Shown here: piece by piece, positions 39,646 to 51,500 of the stretch | Position numbering within the stretch: position 1 is the first letter of the stretch | Layout: each line of letters starts with the position of its first letter | NCBI RefSeq assembly: GCF_002104995.1 | Contig: NW_024468275.1 | Coordinates: forward strand, 21,227-85,226 | Direction of reading: 5' to 3' | DNA: 64,000 bases | DNA from: Linderina pennispora | Lineage: Eukaryota > Kickxellomycota > Kickxellomycetes > Kickxellales > Kickxellaceae | Made by a program: the position numbers and the translations under genes | The notes under the pieces: model-generated | What the model was told of the DNA's origin: nothing | The model's input: the letters and a program-made list of their open reading frames with translations, nothing else | Databases searched by the model: none

Positions 39646-41584
39646 ATGGACCCAGAGTACCGCTCAATTGCGCGCATTCTGGCAACCAGCCGGGCGCCAA
39701 ACATCATTGCTGAGGTGACGCAGGACCTGCTGGTGCGCTGGCCGCTTACTGCCATGCCTCTTTTGGCCGCATCGCGGCAGCTGGAGCTCCTGGGCCAGTA
39801 CATAGCGACGTTGCGCGTGCGCGCGTATCGCGACCGCATAGCATCGACAGAGGAGCGCGCACGTCTGCAGGGCAACGCCGTAGACCGGGCTGCCCATTGG
39901 CTAGTTGTGGGTGCGTGGCAGCGCGAGGCCCACGGAATTAGCGATCAGACCGACCGGCAGGCCATAGCGGCTCTATTTAAAGTGGCCGAACGCAGCTCGG
40001 GGCTGCCGGCGCTGGCGCTGTTGGCAGGCGTGCTGCGGGCAATGCAGGCTGAAAACGTAGTCGATCCGCTGGTTGAGCAATGCGCAGTGGTGCTGGCGAA
40101 TGTCGTCCGGGAGCTGGGCAGCCGCGACGAGGGCTTTGGCGGGGAGCATGGAACGGCAGCGCTGATTATGGTGACTGGCGTGGTGGATGCGATGGCGCCT
40201 GGGCATGTACGGATGCTGGCCGGGCAGTGTGCGGCGATGGTTGCGGCGGTGTTGGATCCGCAGGGCGGAGTGCTGGGCATGGAGCGGATTGCGTCGCGGG
40301 AGTTCTGCCGGCAGCGCGTGGAGCATGTGGTGGTGCGAGAGATTGGCGGGGGTGGTGCGGGCGTTGACTGTGCTGATCGACAGCCCGGCATTGGCACTGC
40401 CGGATGCTGCGCGGATTGTGCATGTGGTGCATGCGAATGCCACAGCCGCACTGCTGGCCTATGAGCGGGCGGCTGCAAAGCTGCCGGCGTTTGCGGAGGA
40501 CGCACAGCCGCCGGAGCTGCAGCTGCTGGCGGCTACAGTTCTGGCAGTGCTGCATGTGCTGGAGGCGGTGCTGCAGCGGTACTTTATCGACGACGCTGGC
40601 CCAAACGAGCAGCTGGTGGTGGATCTGTGGGTGGCTGTGGTGGATGCCATGGCCTGTGTGCATTTTGCGACGCTGGCGTTTGGCCGCTCGGGCGTCGACG
40701 TGTTCAAGCGGGCCAGCTCCCTGGCGCTCGGGTTCATTGTGGCGCGCCCCCCGCACGTTGCCAATGCGGCGGTGCGGCGGCTGTTCCACAGCCAGCCGTG
40801 TTTGCTGTATATGGCCGCGCGGCCGGTCTGGGGAATCCACGCGGTGCGCAGCTGCACAGTGCTGTTCTACATGGACTTGCTGGAGCACCTGGTTGGCCGC
40901 CTGGCGAACAACACGCTGATGACCATGGTTTTGCCGCTGGTGACGCGCTACGCCGACTCCAATGCATTGCGATACGCTGGCCCTGACTGGTTCGAGTCTG
41001 CGCACGCCGTGGTGCTGGCGGTGCTGGAGGCAGTGAATAGTGAGGACTCGGCAGTCCAAGCCGAGGGGGAATGGCGCCGCGCGGCGCTGGTGGTGGAGGT
41101 GGTGCCATGGTATACGGATCTGCTGCTGGAGCTGTATCCGGGCAGGGGCATTTCTGGCGAGCTTCTGCTGATTGCATATACGGCGGCGGTCCGGGCTGCG
41201 ACAGCGCACAGCGCGCCAGTATTGGCGCAGGATGCGGATGCGGTGCCGGTGAATCTGGGCTATGCGCTGGCGTGGGAGCGTGTGGAGGCGCTGGAGCGGA
41301 AAATCGACGCCCATGTGCGGAACACCGTGACGGCCACAGTATCGAGACAGGAGCTGATGCTGGTATTGCTGGAGCTGCTGACCGCAGTGCCGCTGGAGCT
41401 GCTGCCGAAACTGATGGACAAGTTCCAGGTGCGCTGGGAGGCAGAGCCCGAGTGGGCTATGCGTCGCGCACTGCTGGATGCCGCCCAGGACATGGTCGTT
41501 GAGCGTGCAGAGCTGGCCCGCAAGCCGGCCTTGGCAATGTGGACATGGAAGATGCGGACCGAATTCAATGCCGCGAGGATCTAG
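39646..41584 (+). pseudogene. Pex8-like peroxin, one frameshift
   Basis: Two overlapping frames encode one protein: 39646 to about 40350, then the next frame to TAG 41582-41584, some 645 residues in all. The switch lies at the G-rich GGCGGGGGTGGTGCGGGCG (about 40345-40362). The protein is an all-helical repeat type. DWFESAHAVVLAVLEAV, LFYMDLLEHL and a final acidic-basic helix recall fungal Pex8, the peroxin that connects the docking and RING complexes inside the peroxisome. I hold this family call at moderate confidence. Both halves are otherwise intact, so a base-calling error or a very recent mutation is likelier than an old pseudogene. No fitting GT-AG intron was found. Confidence 0.5.
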
Positions 41585-43298
41585 AGCAAAACTGGTTCGT
41601 TTGTTGTTGGCGCGAATGTGAATGTGCGTATTTTGTTCTATTTTGGGCAATGTGTGGTCTATTTTCCGATTTCCGTATTGACACCCTGCCATATGCACAC
41701 AGGGTGGTTTCTTCTGGTGCGAATGAAATACGAGGTATGAGTAGAAGGAAGGATCTGGCTCGAACATTTCTTCTTCGTCGGATGCCTGCAAAGGATTGCG
41801 CTGCTGCTGGAAGGCGCCGGATCCGGCCGGTCTTTTATAAACCGGCCCCCTCCATACACCTATATTTCCGTGTGACCAGGTGCATAAGTTTGGGGAGGGG
41901 ATTCCACCTTCGTGCATTTTCCACGCCAGCATCGGTGGGAACCACTTGCATGTCTGCCCTCCCTCCCCTCCTCGCGGTATCGCAGCGATTACCGCGTAAA
42001 CATAAATGGCGACGCTCTATAGCACTACCGAGCCTGGCGCCAATCCACAGCGACATTAGACCCAGGTCTGCCAATAAAACGCGATCACCAATATCCCTTC
42101 CACCACACCAAAATAGCATCCCTGTGAGATCTACCACCTAGGTCATTTTATCGTGCATCGGGCATTGCACCGTCACCACCCAACGGTCTCGTTTATGAAG
42201 GATTGCTGTTTAAGCGCTCGTTCCGTCCTCCATATTCTAGGTCCTTTTTGTCGCAATCCTCGCTGCAGTAGTCACTTTCCCTTTGTATTTCCTCGCTCAC
42301 GTCGTTTACTAGCAGCGCCTGTAGATTGGCCGTCGGCTATTGATTTGCATTCGCCTCCCTTGGCTCCTTCCTCCTTTGCTTCGGTTGCTGCAAGAAAAAA
42401 GGAGACTAGAAAGCGCTCATTGCTGCAGTCTCCTCGAGTTTCACGCGCTGGTAGTTGAGCGGTAAGTGGGCCGCTGCTGCTGAGTGGGGACGCAGAACGG
42501 AAAACGAGCAGACGGCGCTTTCGTTGTGATTGCTACTGCAAATATTTCGGACACCTATCTCGCACACCCAGTTTCGTTTTCGCGGGGATCGCATCATTTA
42601 GGCCTGGCTAATCGCTAGAGCAGACGGAAATGACAAAGAAAGCACAAAGGCGGGGTCTGCAGGATATGCATGCAGCCTATGGGTCGGCCCTTCAGCAGGA
42701 CAGGGTATGCCCTTGCTTGACGCTTGGCTGGTTCTCATTGCTGCTCGATTTGGGCAAGGTGGAGATAAACGGAATACGGGATGTACGATAGGACGACCTG
42801 GGGAAAGCCGCTATCACCGATTTTTCTCTTTGTACTTTTTGGGCAAACCCCCTCCCTCCCCCGCCGTTTCTGCATCTCCATATGGGGTGCAGGCAGGATG
42901 CTCGCCAAACTGCATGTACGAGAAGCTGCACGTCCGACAGAATGAGGGACAGCTTTGCATGGGTCCATTTGCTCACCTATCTCCTTTCTTTGTGGTAAAT
43001 GTGGGGCTGGCCTTATTCTTTCTGGCTTATCCCATGGCTGTGGGATTAGAGGAAACGGCGGTATAAATAGACTGGGCTCCTTTCAGGGACGCAACAAAAC
43101 CCTGTGCTTTCGGCGAGTGAATTAAAAAAAACAGTGCTTTCCCAGCTTTATTCCCACCACGCTGTCTTTCTATGTCTGCTGCTTGTTTATTTTTCCGCAT
43201 TCCACATCCTATTGACCCCCGTACTGTTTATCTCACCGCCCTAGCCAAACACACACCTCACGCCTTCACAGCCCCTAACCTATTCTTTTCCCATAGCC
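41585..43298 (+). other. 1.7-kb intergenic region, no firm gene
   Basis: An ATG frame at 42630-42710 (starting MTKKAQRRGLQDMH) ends near a possible GTATGC donor but no second exon is convincing. The rest is noncoding-looking, pyrimidine-rich before the P450. Confidence 0.35.
43062..43069 (+). promoter_or_regulatory. TATA box of the P450 gene
   Basis: TATAAATA, followed by a long pyrimidine-rich leader and the P450 ATG at 43299. Confidence 0.55.
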
Positions 43299-44863
43299 AT
43301 GTCGCGTCTTCAAGATCCCGAGTTTGTGCTCTCGCTTCTCAAGAGCGCTAGCGACATGAGCGCAGTAAGGCTGACCATCTCCGTCATCGTGGCCACACTC
43401 GGCTACAAGCTCTTCTACGCGTTGTTTCTCTCGCCCCTCCGCAATATCCCTGGGCCCTGACTGCGCGGCTGACCAGCCGGCGGGCCGAAGTGATCAGCGC
43501 CACAGGCAACGCGATAAAGTGCGGGGAGCGCGACTCGATCAAATACGGCGACATCTACGTATACAAGCCAAACGCGGTATCGATTTCCAACCCATCCGAC
43601 TGGAAAATGGTGCTGGGCTCGAAGTTCCTAAAGTCCGACTACTACAGCGGCATTGATTTGTTTGACATCCAGAACACACTGTCGGGGCGCGACCCGAAAT
43701 TCGTCAGCGTGCGCAAGCGCCAGCTGGGCCCGTACTTTGCCTACGGATATCTGGTGAAAATGGAGCCGACGATTCTGCGCTGCGGTATAAAGTCGCTCAA
43801 GAACGCGTGGGACGCGCAGCTCGCGCGCAGTCCGACCGGCGAGATTGAGATTAACTACAGCAGAGACTACATTCTAGCCACCATGGATACTATTGGCGGA
43901 CTGGTGTACGGCCAGGATTTCAATTGCGTCAAGAACCGCGACAACACGCTGGCGCAGCAGCTGCTATGCTCCATCAAGTTCCAGGCAGCGCGCTCGATGA
44001 TCCCGATCACCAGATACTACCCGTTCTCGAAGCTCCTGGCGCCGCTGGAGCGCCCGTTCCGCAAGTACGAGCGGTTCTGTCGGGCAGCCATTGCGAAGCG
44101 GCGTGCATACCTGGCTGAGGGCGGTGACAAGCCGGCGGATCTTTTGCAGGCGTTCCTGGATGCTGAAGACCCCGAGTCCAAGGTGCGCATGGACGAGACC
44201 CAGATTGTCTCCGAGTCCATGGTGATGATGGCGGCGGGCGCCGACACCACCTCAAATACGCTGCTGTGGACCACACATCTATTTATGCTGTATCCAGCTG
44301 TCTATGTGCGCGTCTGCAACGAGGTGCGCGAAAAATTCGCTCCCGACCACCTGATCACGTACCATGAGGCCAAGGCCCATCTGCCGTACCTGGAAGCCTG
44401 CATCTTCGAGACCATGCGCCTGTGTCCGATTGCTGGCGGGCAGGCGCCGCGCGTAGTGCCCCCAGGCGGCTGTACCATCCAGGGCCACTTTCTGCCCGCA
44501 GGCACCGAGGTCTACCTGAACTTCCGCGGCGTACACACCAACCGAAAGACATGGGCTGATCCATTCCGGTTTGTTCCAGAGCGCTTCCTGGACAACGACG
44601 AGTCGAAGCGCAACTTCTATGCCTTTGGTGGTGGTGCGCGCACCTGTCCAGGCCGCAACCTGTCGTGGGTCGAGCTGTTCACAATCATGGCAAATATGCT
44701 GAAGGACTACGAGTTCCGGATGCCCGATGATCTGACGTACCTGGGCCCGGAAATCGTGGACGAGCATGGGTGTCCGAAGAAGATGGACTCAAAGTCGTTC
44801 TTTGTTAATACCCCGATTTACCCAGACCGCGACTGCAGGATGATCTTGTCTAAGCGCGTCTAA
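43299..44863 (+). pseudogene. Cytochrome P450, one frameshift near the N-terminus
   Basis: ATG 43299 starts a membrane anchor (about residues 25-48) followed by LRNIPGP, the Pro-rich hinge. The frame then meets TGA 43458-43460. Reading one base back at the C-run (about 43455-43458) continues without a break to TAA 44861-44863. All P450 signatures are present: I-helix AGADTTSN, the E-x-x-R pair in FETMRL, the PERF-type VPERFLDN and the heme-binding loop FGGGARTCPG. Total length is about 521 residues, normal for an ER-bound fungal P450. The single indel in a homopolymer, with everything else intact, makes a sequencing error plausible. Substrate unknown. Confidence 0.8.
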
Positions 44864-45209
44864 AAGGGCTAGAGATGGCTTTATTGTTTTTTATTTACCT
44901 GTACCAATTCATTTCTCTGTCTTCGTGAACATGTCCGGCTGTGTATGCTGCTAGCCAGGATATTGTACATGCTAGTGTTGGTCCAAAGAGCCTACGCACC
45001 GCAGTTTCCAGCAGATAGTCTCGGCTCGCCCAAAGAACAGCGTTTCGGCATTTCGGATGATGTCTTTCAATGCTTCGCCGAACACTGGTAAACTGTCTGG
45101 GTCAGCTGCTGGGTGACGTGTCACCAGTGGCCATAATGGAGTAGATATCAGTGTGCCGGATCAACAAAGAAAAACCGGTGCCTCCGGATTGTCTTCACAA
45201 ACCCAAGTG
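44864..45209. other. Intergenic P450 / first DUF6593-like gene
   Basis: T-rich 3' flank of the P450 (TTATTGTTTTTTATTTACC), then GC-richer sequence. No ORF. Confidence 0.4.
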
Positions 45210-45217
45210 TATAAAAA
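45210..45217 (+). promoter_or_regulatory. TATA box, DUF6593-like gene 1
   Basis: TATAAAAA, 62 bp before ATG 45272. The paralog at 46278 has TATTTAAA 61 bp before its ATG. Confidence 0.6.
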
Positions 45218-45271
45218 GGGCTTGAGAGCGCCCCACTCTTCCACTATCTCTTTACTAAACAGCGATTCCCT

Positions 45272-45868
45272 ATGTCTCTTGAAACGTATACCTCTTCCTC
45301 CCTGCGCAACCTGGAATACCACAAGAGCATTGTGCTCTACAATGGCAGGTTCGACACCAGACAAGCCGCCGCAAGGTCTGGCATGCAGGCCTATCGCATC
45401 GTAGCTCAGTTTCCTCACGTAACCCTCCTGACGGTGGATGTGAATGACGATGCTACTGTTGTTGTTGGAGTGATACCGACAAGCGGTGTCACTGTAGCCA
45501 AGGCGCTAATCGACAAGGTCTCAACGAGAAGTGCCAACGCCATAACTCGGGGTGTTCCCTACAAAATGGAGCAGCGAGATATGCAGCTGGGATGGAAGTT
45601 TACGGATGCGCAAGGGGCCAAGTACAAATGGAACACTAAAGCCCTGAAGACCCGGTGGGAGCTGCTTGACAGTAAAAAGGCAGCCATTGCCACCTTTGAC
45701 TGCACAAAGTTCTGGAAGGACGGTCCTGGCATCCTGGAGTTCAAGACTGGAATTAGCAATGAGCTTCGAGTGCTTTCTCTTTTGGCACTTGGCATAACTG
45801 CACTCACTGTCACAAGGACCCATGCCAACAGCCACGGCAATGTAGCCATCTATGCATCATGGAGTTAG
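45272..45868 (+). CDS. DUF6593-like protein, paralog 1
   Basis: 198 residues, single exon. The C-terminal half has the family pattern: MEQRDMQLGWKFTD, a short turn, YKWNT, RWELLD, ATFD and then a hydrophobic helix (LRVLSLLALGITALTV). This order resembles fungal DUF6593 proteins and the wider tubby/LURP-one-like fold (recalled, not searched). No signal peptide. It is the first of at least six related genes between 45272 and 59455. Function unknown. Confidence 0.7.
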   Translation: MSLETYTSSSLRNLEYHKSIVLYNGRFDTRQAAARSGMQAYRIVAQFPHVTLLTVDVNDDATVVVGVIPTSGVTVAKALIDKVSTRSANAITRGVPYKMEQRDMQLGWKFTDAQGAKYKWNTKALKTRWELLDSKKAAIATFDCTKFWKDGPGILEFKTGISNELRVLSLLALGITALTVTRTHANSHGNVAIYASWS

Positions 45869-46216
45869 CCCAGGTTTGCTCATGGTTGGTAGTGAGGCGA
45901 GTTACTGGCTCAAAGAAATGCGCTTTTTGTTCATGCAGTATGATATCCTCTTACGATTTTGTTAACATGTGCTGATAAGGATACACCCGCACTATACCTG
46001 GCAGCGTAATATCAGGCGATTCTGGGGGTTGGTTCTTTATTGATTTCCGTCCCTTCCAAAAGAAAGCAGACAGCCTTCAATAGAGAATATTCCTTAGCAC
46101 ACACCTTCAGTTTGCAAGACGCGCTTTCTGCAATCCGGCCTTGACATACCAGTGTGCCAAGACGGCGAGGGACACCCTCTTTTTGCTAAAGAACATTCCA
46201 CGTGTCTTGTGCAGCC

Positions 46217-46224
46217 TATTTAAA
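46217..46224 (+). promoter_or_regulatory. TATA box, DUF6593-like gene 2
   Basis: TATTTAAA, 61 bp before ATG 46278. Confidence 0.5.
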
Positions 46225-46277
46225 CGCCGAAAGCCGGCGTGCGCATCACCCTCACCGTCATTCTCCAGTTAGCTATC

Positions 46278-46880
46278 ATGTCCACAGATCCATTTACAAT
46301 TTTCTCCAAGACTGTTCCCATCGCTGTGATGTGTGTCGTTTTCTACAGCGGCTGTTTTGACAGCATCGATGCGGCCCAGGGTTCTGGCGAGCCTGTCTAC
46401 AGAACATATGTAAAGTACCTGAACTTGATCCTCAGCTCAGTTGAAATTGATTTTGACGACAATGCCACGCTAGTTGCTGGCACCATGTCCATGGCCAAGA
46501 GCAGCGATCGCTCAGAGGCAACAGCAGTCGTAGATATGCGTACAAAGCGAAGCGCCAAGGTCACGGTACAAAATATGACGTTTAAACTGGAGCAAAGGGC
46601 TACACAGCTCGGCTGGAAGTTCAAGGACGCGAGCGGTACTGACTACAAATGGAACACGCCAATCAAAGGCAATCGGTGGGAGCTGCGAGATGGCAATGGG
46701 TCTGTTGTTGCGACACTCAATATCAGGAAGTTCCATCCTGAAAAGCTGGAGATTAGGCCTACCATGGACAAGCAGCTCCGCACCCTTGTTTTAACTTCGC
46801 TGATCTCTTGTATTGTCACTGTCGCCAGTCAGGAACCCAACTACACCAATGTGGCATACGAGCTGCTAAGGGGTTATTGA
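46278..46880 (+). CDS. DUF6593-like protein, paralog 2
   Basis: 200 residues from ATG 46278; an upstream GTG extension is not used. Order: YSGCFDSIDAAQGSGEPVYR, acidic DDNATLVAGT, LEQRATQLGWKFKD, YKWNTPI, RWELRDGNG, and a C-terminal hydrophobic helix. It shares the YSG/YGG-C-x-D-IDA block with paralog 3 (55551), its closest relative in the window by eye. Confidence 0.7.
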   Translation: MSTDPFTIFSKTVPIAVMCVVFYSGCFDSIDAAQGSGEPVYRTYVKYLNLILSSVEIDFDDNATLVAGTMSMAKSSDRSEATAVVDMRTKRSAKVTVQNMTFKLEQRATQLGWKFKDASGTDYKWNTPIKGNRWELRDGNGSVVATLNIRKFHPEKLEIRPTMDKQLRTLVLTSLISCIVTVASQEPNYTNVAYELLRGY

Positions 46881-47081
46881 TTGCTGCTTAGAGTATCCAG
46901 CGGTAGGCCATTTGAAGGCAATTGTGCTACTCGGTATGCGTTTGCACTTTATCTGTCAGTAATATGGTGTCGCATGTTCTTGTTTAGCGTCTTGGTTATT
47001 GTAGCGCTATTGTCAGCTCACCTTGCTCGCGCCCCAGAAAAACAGAATGCTGAGTGTTAAATTGTAAGTTTATTGTACTTT

Positions 47082-48179
47082 TCAACTACCAGTAACTCCA
47101 GCAACCTCTACTGCAAATGCCAGGGCAATGTTTACATAGTGTAGCAAGTGCTGGAAGCTAACAGTGCTGATATCGTCTGATGACGTGTGCATGTGGGGAT
47201 TCCCAGTGACAAGCGGGCTTTCGCCAGGCAGCACAGCACGATAGCCGGCCTCAAACCAGCTTGCATGGTCGGAGCACGCATATCCGCATGAAAAATCCTG
47301 GGTCTTCAGGTCGGTGTACTCGGACACAATCTGGCGCAGCAGCGACGTCGAACCAGGATCTGTGTTATCCGTCAAGATGCCAACCACAGGCGGGCTAGTT
47401 GGGAATCCGGTCATGTCAAGCTGGAGATCAACTACTACTGGCCGCATCGCTTTTGCATACATGTGCGCAATATCAGCCGAGCCCAGCAACCCGACCTCTT
47501 CCCCTGCGTAGAAATGGAACTCGATAGTCCGATTCAGTTTCAGCTGACTGCTAGCCAGAATCCGCATAACTTCCATGAGCACAACAACACCTGTGCCGTC
47601 ATCGTCGATACCTGGTGCGCTGCCATGCTCTGGGTCGAACTTGTTGATGCTGTCAAGGTGAGCAGACAAAATGACAGTCTCGTCACTGCGTCCCGGGATT
47701 TTGGTGATAATGCTATTCTGCGGAAACGAATGAACGAAAGGCACAACCTCCACACCGCCGATACCAGCAACCACACTGGTGATTTGTTGCTGCAGCCAGA
47801 GCGACGACTCACGGCCATTGCGCGAGTTGAAAAACCGGTTGTGGAACTTTGCCATTCCTTCAAGGACACGACGAGGGAGTGCATCAGAAATGTTGGTAAA
47901 TAGCGGCTTGATGGCTTGCTGTAATGACGGCTGGTCGGGAATGTGCAGCTGCTTCTGTCGGAGACTGATAAGGCTGCTGTCAATGTCAGTAATGTCGCGG
48001 AATTTTGTACCAGATCGGCTCAGATTGAATATATCGTTCTTGGTTAGCCACTTCTTGTCGCTCGGCCCTGTCTGTATCAGCCGCTTAGAGGCGTAGATAT
48101 CCAGATTTCCCTGGATTCTTGCCGCTAGCCCGCAATGGAAAACGACAAAGAAGGCGAGGAAGGGTGCATAGAAAAGCAT
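47082..48179 (-). CDS. Secreted M28 family aminopeptidase
   Basis: 365 residues with an N-terminal signal peptide (MLFYAPFLAFFVVFHCGLAA), a propeptide region and the catalytic domain of leucine/Vibrio-type aminopeptidases. It removes N-terminal residues from peptides, probably outside the cell. The two-zinc site is complete: His and Asp in SAHLDSI, the bridging Asp in PGIDDDGTG, the Glu pair in YAGEEVG, Asp in LDMTGF and a C-terminal His (HMHTSSDD). Two cysteines (CGYAC) can form the disulfide known in this family. ATG 48179; minus strand, convergent with paralog 2. Confidence 0.92.
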   Translation of the reverse strand: MLFYAPFLAFFVVFHCGLAARIQGNLDIYASKRLIQTGPSDKKWLTKNDIFNLSRSGTKFRDITDIDSSLISLRQKQLHIPDQPSLQQAIKPLFTNISDALPRRVLEGMAKFHNRFFNSRNGRESSLWLQQQITSVVAGIGGVEVVPFVHSFPQNSIITKIPGRSDETVILSAHLDSINKFDPEHGSAPGIDDDGTGVVVLMEVMRILASSQLKLNRTIEFHFYAGEEVGLLGSADIAHMYAKAMRPVVVDLQLDMTGFPTSPPVVGILTDNTDPGSTSLLRQIVSEYTDLKTQDFSCGYACSDHASWFEAGYRAVLPGESPLVTGNPHMHTSSDDISTVSFQHLLHYVNIALAFAVEVAGVTGS

Positions 48180-48502
48180 GCTGAGGGTTGAAAAGCTCTA
48201 TGTTCTGACGAGACGAGGGCAAGCGGGCAGTATTTATTGATGCCAAATGCCGTCCTGCTGGCCAATTAGGCAACCTAGACCCGATCACCGCCTGAGGCTA
48301 TGCAGAGCTTGGCAGCAAACAATCGGCCCAGCCGTGGGACCTGTGGGGACGATCTGTGTATGAGTTTTTCACCACCGCGCTACTAACCACGGGCCGCAGC
48401 ACGAGCTGTTCGCTAGCTCCTTTTCTTCTTTACTTTTCTTCACTTTTCTTCACTTTTCTTCACTCCCTTGCTATTACCTGCTACCAAGCAGAAGGCCTAC
48501 GC

Positions 48503-51500
48503 ATGGAAAGACTCGGAGCTTGCAGTATCGGCTCGCTCTGGCCATGGCAGTGGGACTTGGAGCGCAACGCATGCGCACGCAGACTGATCTTTGAGGGCGC
48601 GATCCCAACGATGTTTCTGGCGATCTGCTGGTGGATCGGTGACTTTGGAAGGCCTGGCACCCTTACTTCGTCAGCCAGGCCACTGCTCAAGGCGGGTGTA
48701 CGCGTTCCTGACAATAGGGTCTGGGTCGGACCGGCAGTTGTATTGCTGATGATCGTCCAGACTGCTGTCCAGACGGCCCGGGCTACAGAGCCTGCGTCGC
48801 TCGTGCTGGCAACCGAATGGCTGATCGTCAGCCTACTAGCCATCATGCAGGCTGCCAGGTACACTAAGAGCGACCGGTTTGCATTCCGTGGGCTGTTCAG
48901 CGGTATGCTGTTTGGATTTGTCCTCGTTCAGCTTGCGTGCTCGGCGCTGGAGGAGTATTTCTCCTTCTTTGTCCGCAGCCAGTGGCACACACCAATGTGG
49001 GGCGAGGATATGAGCTCAGTGGCCGCAGCAGTACATGTAAAGATGCTGGTAAACTGTGTACTGCTACTGCTGCTGCTGGTTGTACACCCGCTACCGCAGT
49101 GTGATTATGTTGCTGACCGCGTTTCTCAATTGCAGGTTGGTTGCCGACTGCAGCCAAAGAGGCTCACTGCGGTCCCAGGTGCCAAGCTTGAGCCGTATGA
49201 GCTGAGCCAGCCTCTGCTCTCGGTTCTGCTGTTCAACTGGGTCAGTCCTATCCTTTCTGATTGCCGTCGAGAGCACCAGGTATCACGCAGCGATCTGCGT
49301 GTGCCGCCAGATAACTGCCAGGTCAGCTCAGCGTACGCCCGCTTCTCAATGGGTGCCAAGCCTGGACAGCCATTGGTAAGGCAGCTGTTCTCGGTGTTCA
49401 AGGTCGATCTTGCAATCCAGATCGTCTACACTTTTTACAACACCTTCTCGGACTACATCCAGCCGTATCTGATGCAGCGCGTTCTGCGTTTCATTGACGA
49501 GTACTTGGAGGATTCGTCGCTTGGACTGCGGTTCGGGTACTTTTTGGCGGCTATGATGCTGGCAGCTAGTGTAGTGGGAACTGTGGTTGAGCAGCAACAG
49601 CAGTGGCAGTCGCGCGGAATAAGCATGGAAATTCGCAATGTTCCTGGTGGCGAGTCTGACCCAGAAAACATTGCGCCGGCGAGCACACGAGTCCAAATCC
49701 AAGGATGACAGCAGGAGGGACTCTTCAGATGGACGGGTCTACAACATTCTGACTGCTGACTGTCAACCGTGTTAACAAACTGCCGGAGATGTTTGGATCG
49801 GTCCTGTTTAGCCCCTGCCAGCTTATTATCGGATGCTTCTACATGTACCAGCTGCTTGGTATAGCTGGGCTCTTCGGAACCGCGATGATAGTTGGCGTCA
49901 TGGCCGTTGGGCAGAGGCTGATCGTTCGAGCTAAACGAATCGAGGCACAGATCGGGCGTTTTAACGACCAACGCCTAGAGACAATCAGCGAGGTCATCCA
50001 CGGCATCATCTCTGTCAAGCTGTTTGGGTGGTGCTCAAAGTTTATCCAAGTTGTCGGCATTAAACGTGCGGTGCAGCTGGAGGCGCTGTGGCAGAGATCG
50101 AAGGTCTGGTCGCTGCTAAACCTGTGGACAGTCGGGATGATGCCGGTGATAATTTTCGTTGTGCTATTCGTATACAGCTTCAACGGTCGGCTGGATGGCG
50201 AGACGACGTTTACAGCCATTGCTGTGTTTCGGGTTTTGCAGCGGGCGATTTTCTGGATGCCGGGTGGCGTCTCACACGCGATCTCTATCTACGTTTCGCT
50301 CAAGCGCATCGACGAGTACTTGCATGAGGATGATGTGCAGCCTGCTGGCGAGAGAGTCGAAGCAGCTGGACATGACGTTGGATTTAGCCAAGCCCAGCTT
50401 GTTTGGAAGCGAGCCGATGACAGTGCGGCTGCTGAGGAAGGGACTCCACTTCTGCTGCATGGCAGACAGCCTGAGGATAGCCAGGCATTTGCGCTGCGCA
50501 ATCTCACTGTGCGCTTCCCTCAGGGCGGTTTAACGATTATCGGAGGGCCAACTGGTAGCGGAAAGTCGTCACTGTTGTCAGCACTTGTCGGCGATATGAC
50601 TGTTGTCAGTGGTAATATACACATTCCTATGTCAGCAAACGGCGTGATGTCTGACATTGCGTATGTGTCGCAGGAGCCCTGGCTGCGAAATGCAACCATC
50701 CGTGACAACGTGTTATTTGGCGAGCTGTACATTCGAGACCGCTATGAGGAGGTTCTACGCATGTGTGGACTGAAGCCTGATCTGCGCACCTTCGTTGCTG
50801 GGGATCAATCGGAAGTTGGCGAGCGTGGGATCACACTATCAGGTGGTCAGAAGCAGCGTGTAGCACTGGCTCGGGCCATATACTCTTCGCGGAGGATTCT
50901 GCTGATAGACGACTGCCTGTCGGCTGTGGACTCGCATACAGCCAAGCATATTTTGCACACTTGCTTGCTGAGCCAAAGCCCGCTGATGCGTGGTAGAACG
51001 CGCATTCTGGTAACGCATCATATGGCTATGTGCCTGCCGCACTGCCAGTACGTCGTGATGATGCGCAGTGGCGAGATAGTCGCAAAGGGAACGCCACAGG
51101 AGGTCTCTGGATGTGCGTTTGACAATGTCGCAGCTGCTAGTGACGGCGAAAGCCAGGGAGAGCAGGCGCCAGCCGTGCAGAGGCAGGCGTTGGAGGACCC
51201 GATGCCCGAGGATGAGTACAATGATGAGCGCAAAGTAGCTGCAGATACGCCAGCAGCTGCTGGCAGCCAAACTGGCATGCAGGAGGCCCCGCCAACTGGT
51301 CAGCTCATCAAAGAAGAAGTGCGTATGAGTGGCACGATTAAGGCCAGCGTCTGGGCCGGATATTTCGTTGCAAGCGGTGGGTGGATGCATGTCGTCTTTT
51401 GCGCGGTTTTGATTGTTGCTGTGCAGCTGTTGAGCGCGTATAAGGACTACTATCTGGCGCTCAGGGTGGGCTCAGATAAGTCGCATGATAGCGAGTCGTT

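Noticed and set aside
40326-40384. An intron in place of the Pex8-like frameshift
   Set aside because: The available GT...AG pairs here are 51-57 nt or 29-32 nt and none gives the required frame change while keeping the protein.
40080-41500. Long minus-strand and alternate-frame ORFs over the Pex8-like gene and other GC-rich genes
   Set aside because: GC-rich coding sequence creates open shadows; they lack family motifs and show biased, repetitive composition.
42440-42520. Possible second tRNA (TGGTAGTTGAGCGG resembles an A box)
   Set aside because: No matching B box or acceptor stem closes a cloverleaf.
42630-43066. A spliced small gene between Pex8-like and P450
   Set aside because: The second exon would end on the TATA box of the P450 and has no coding character.
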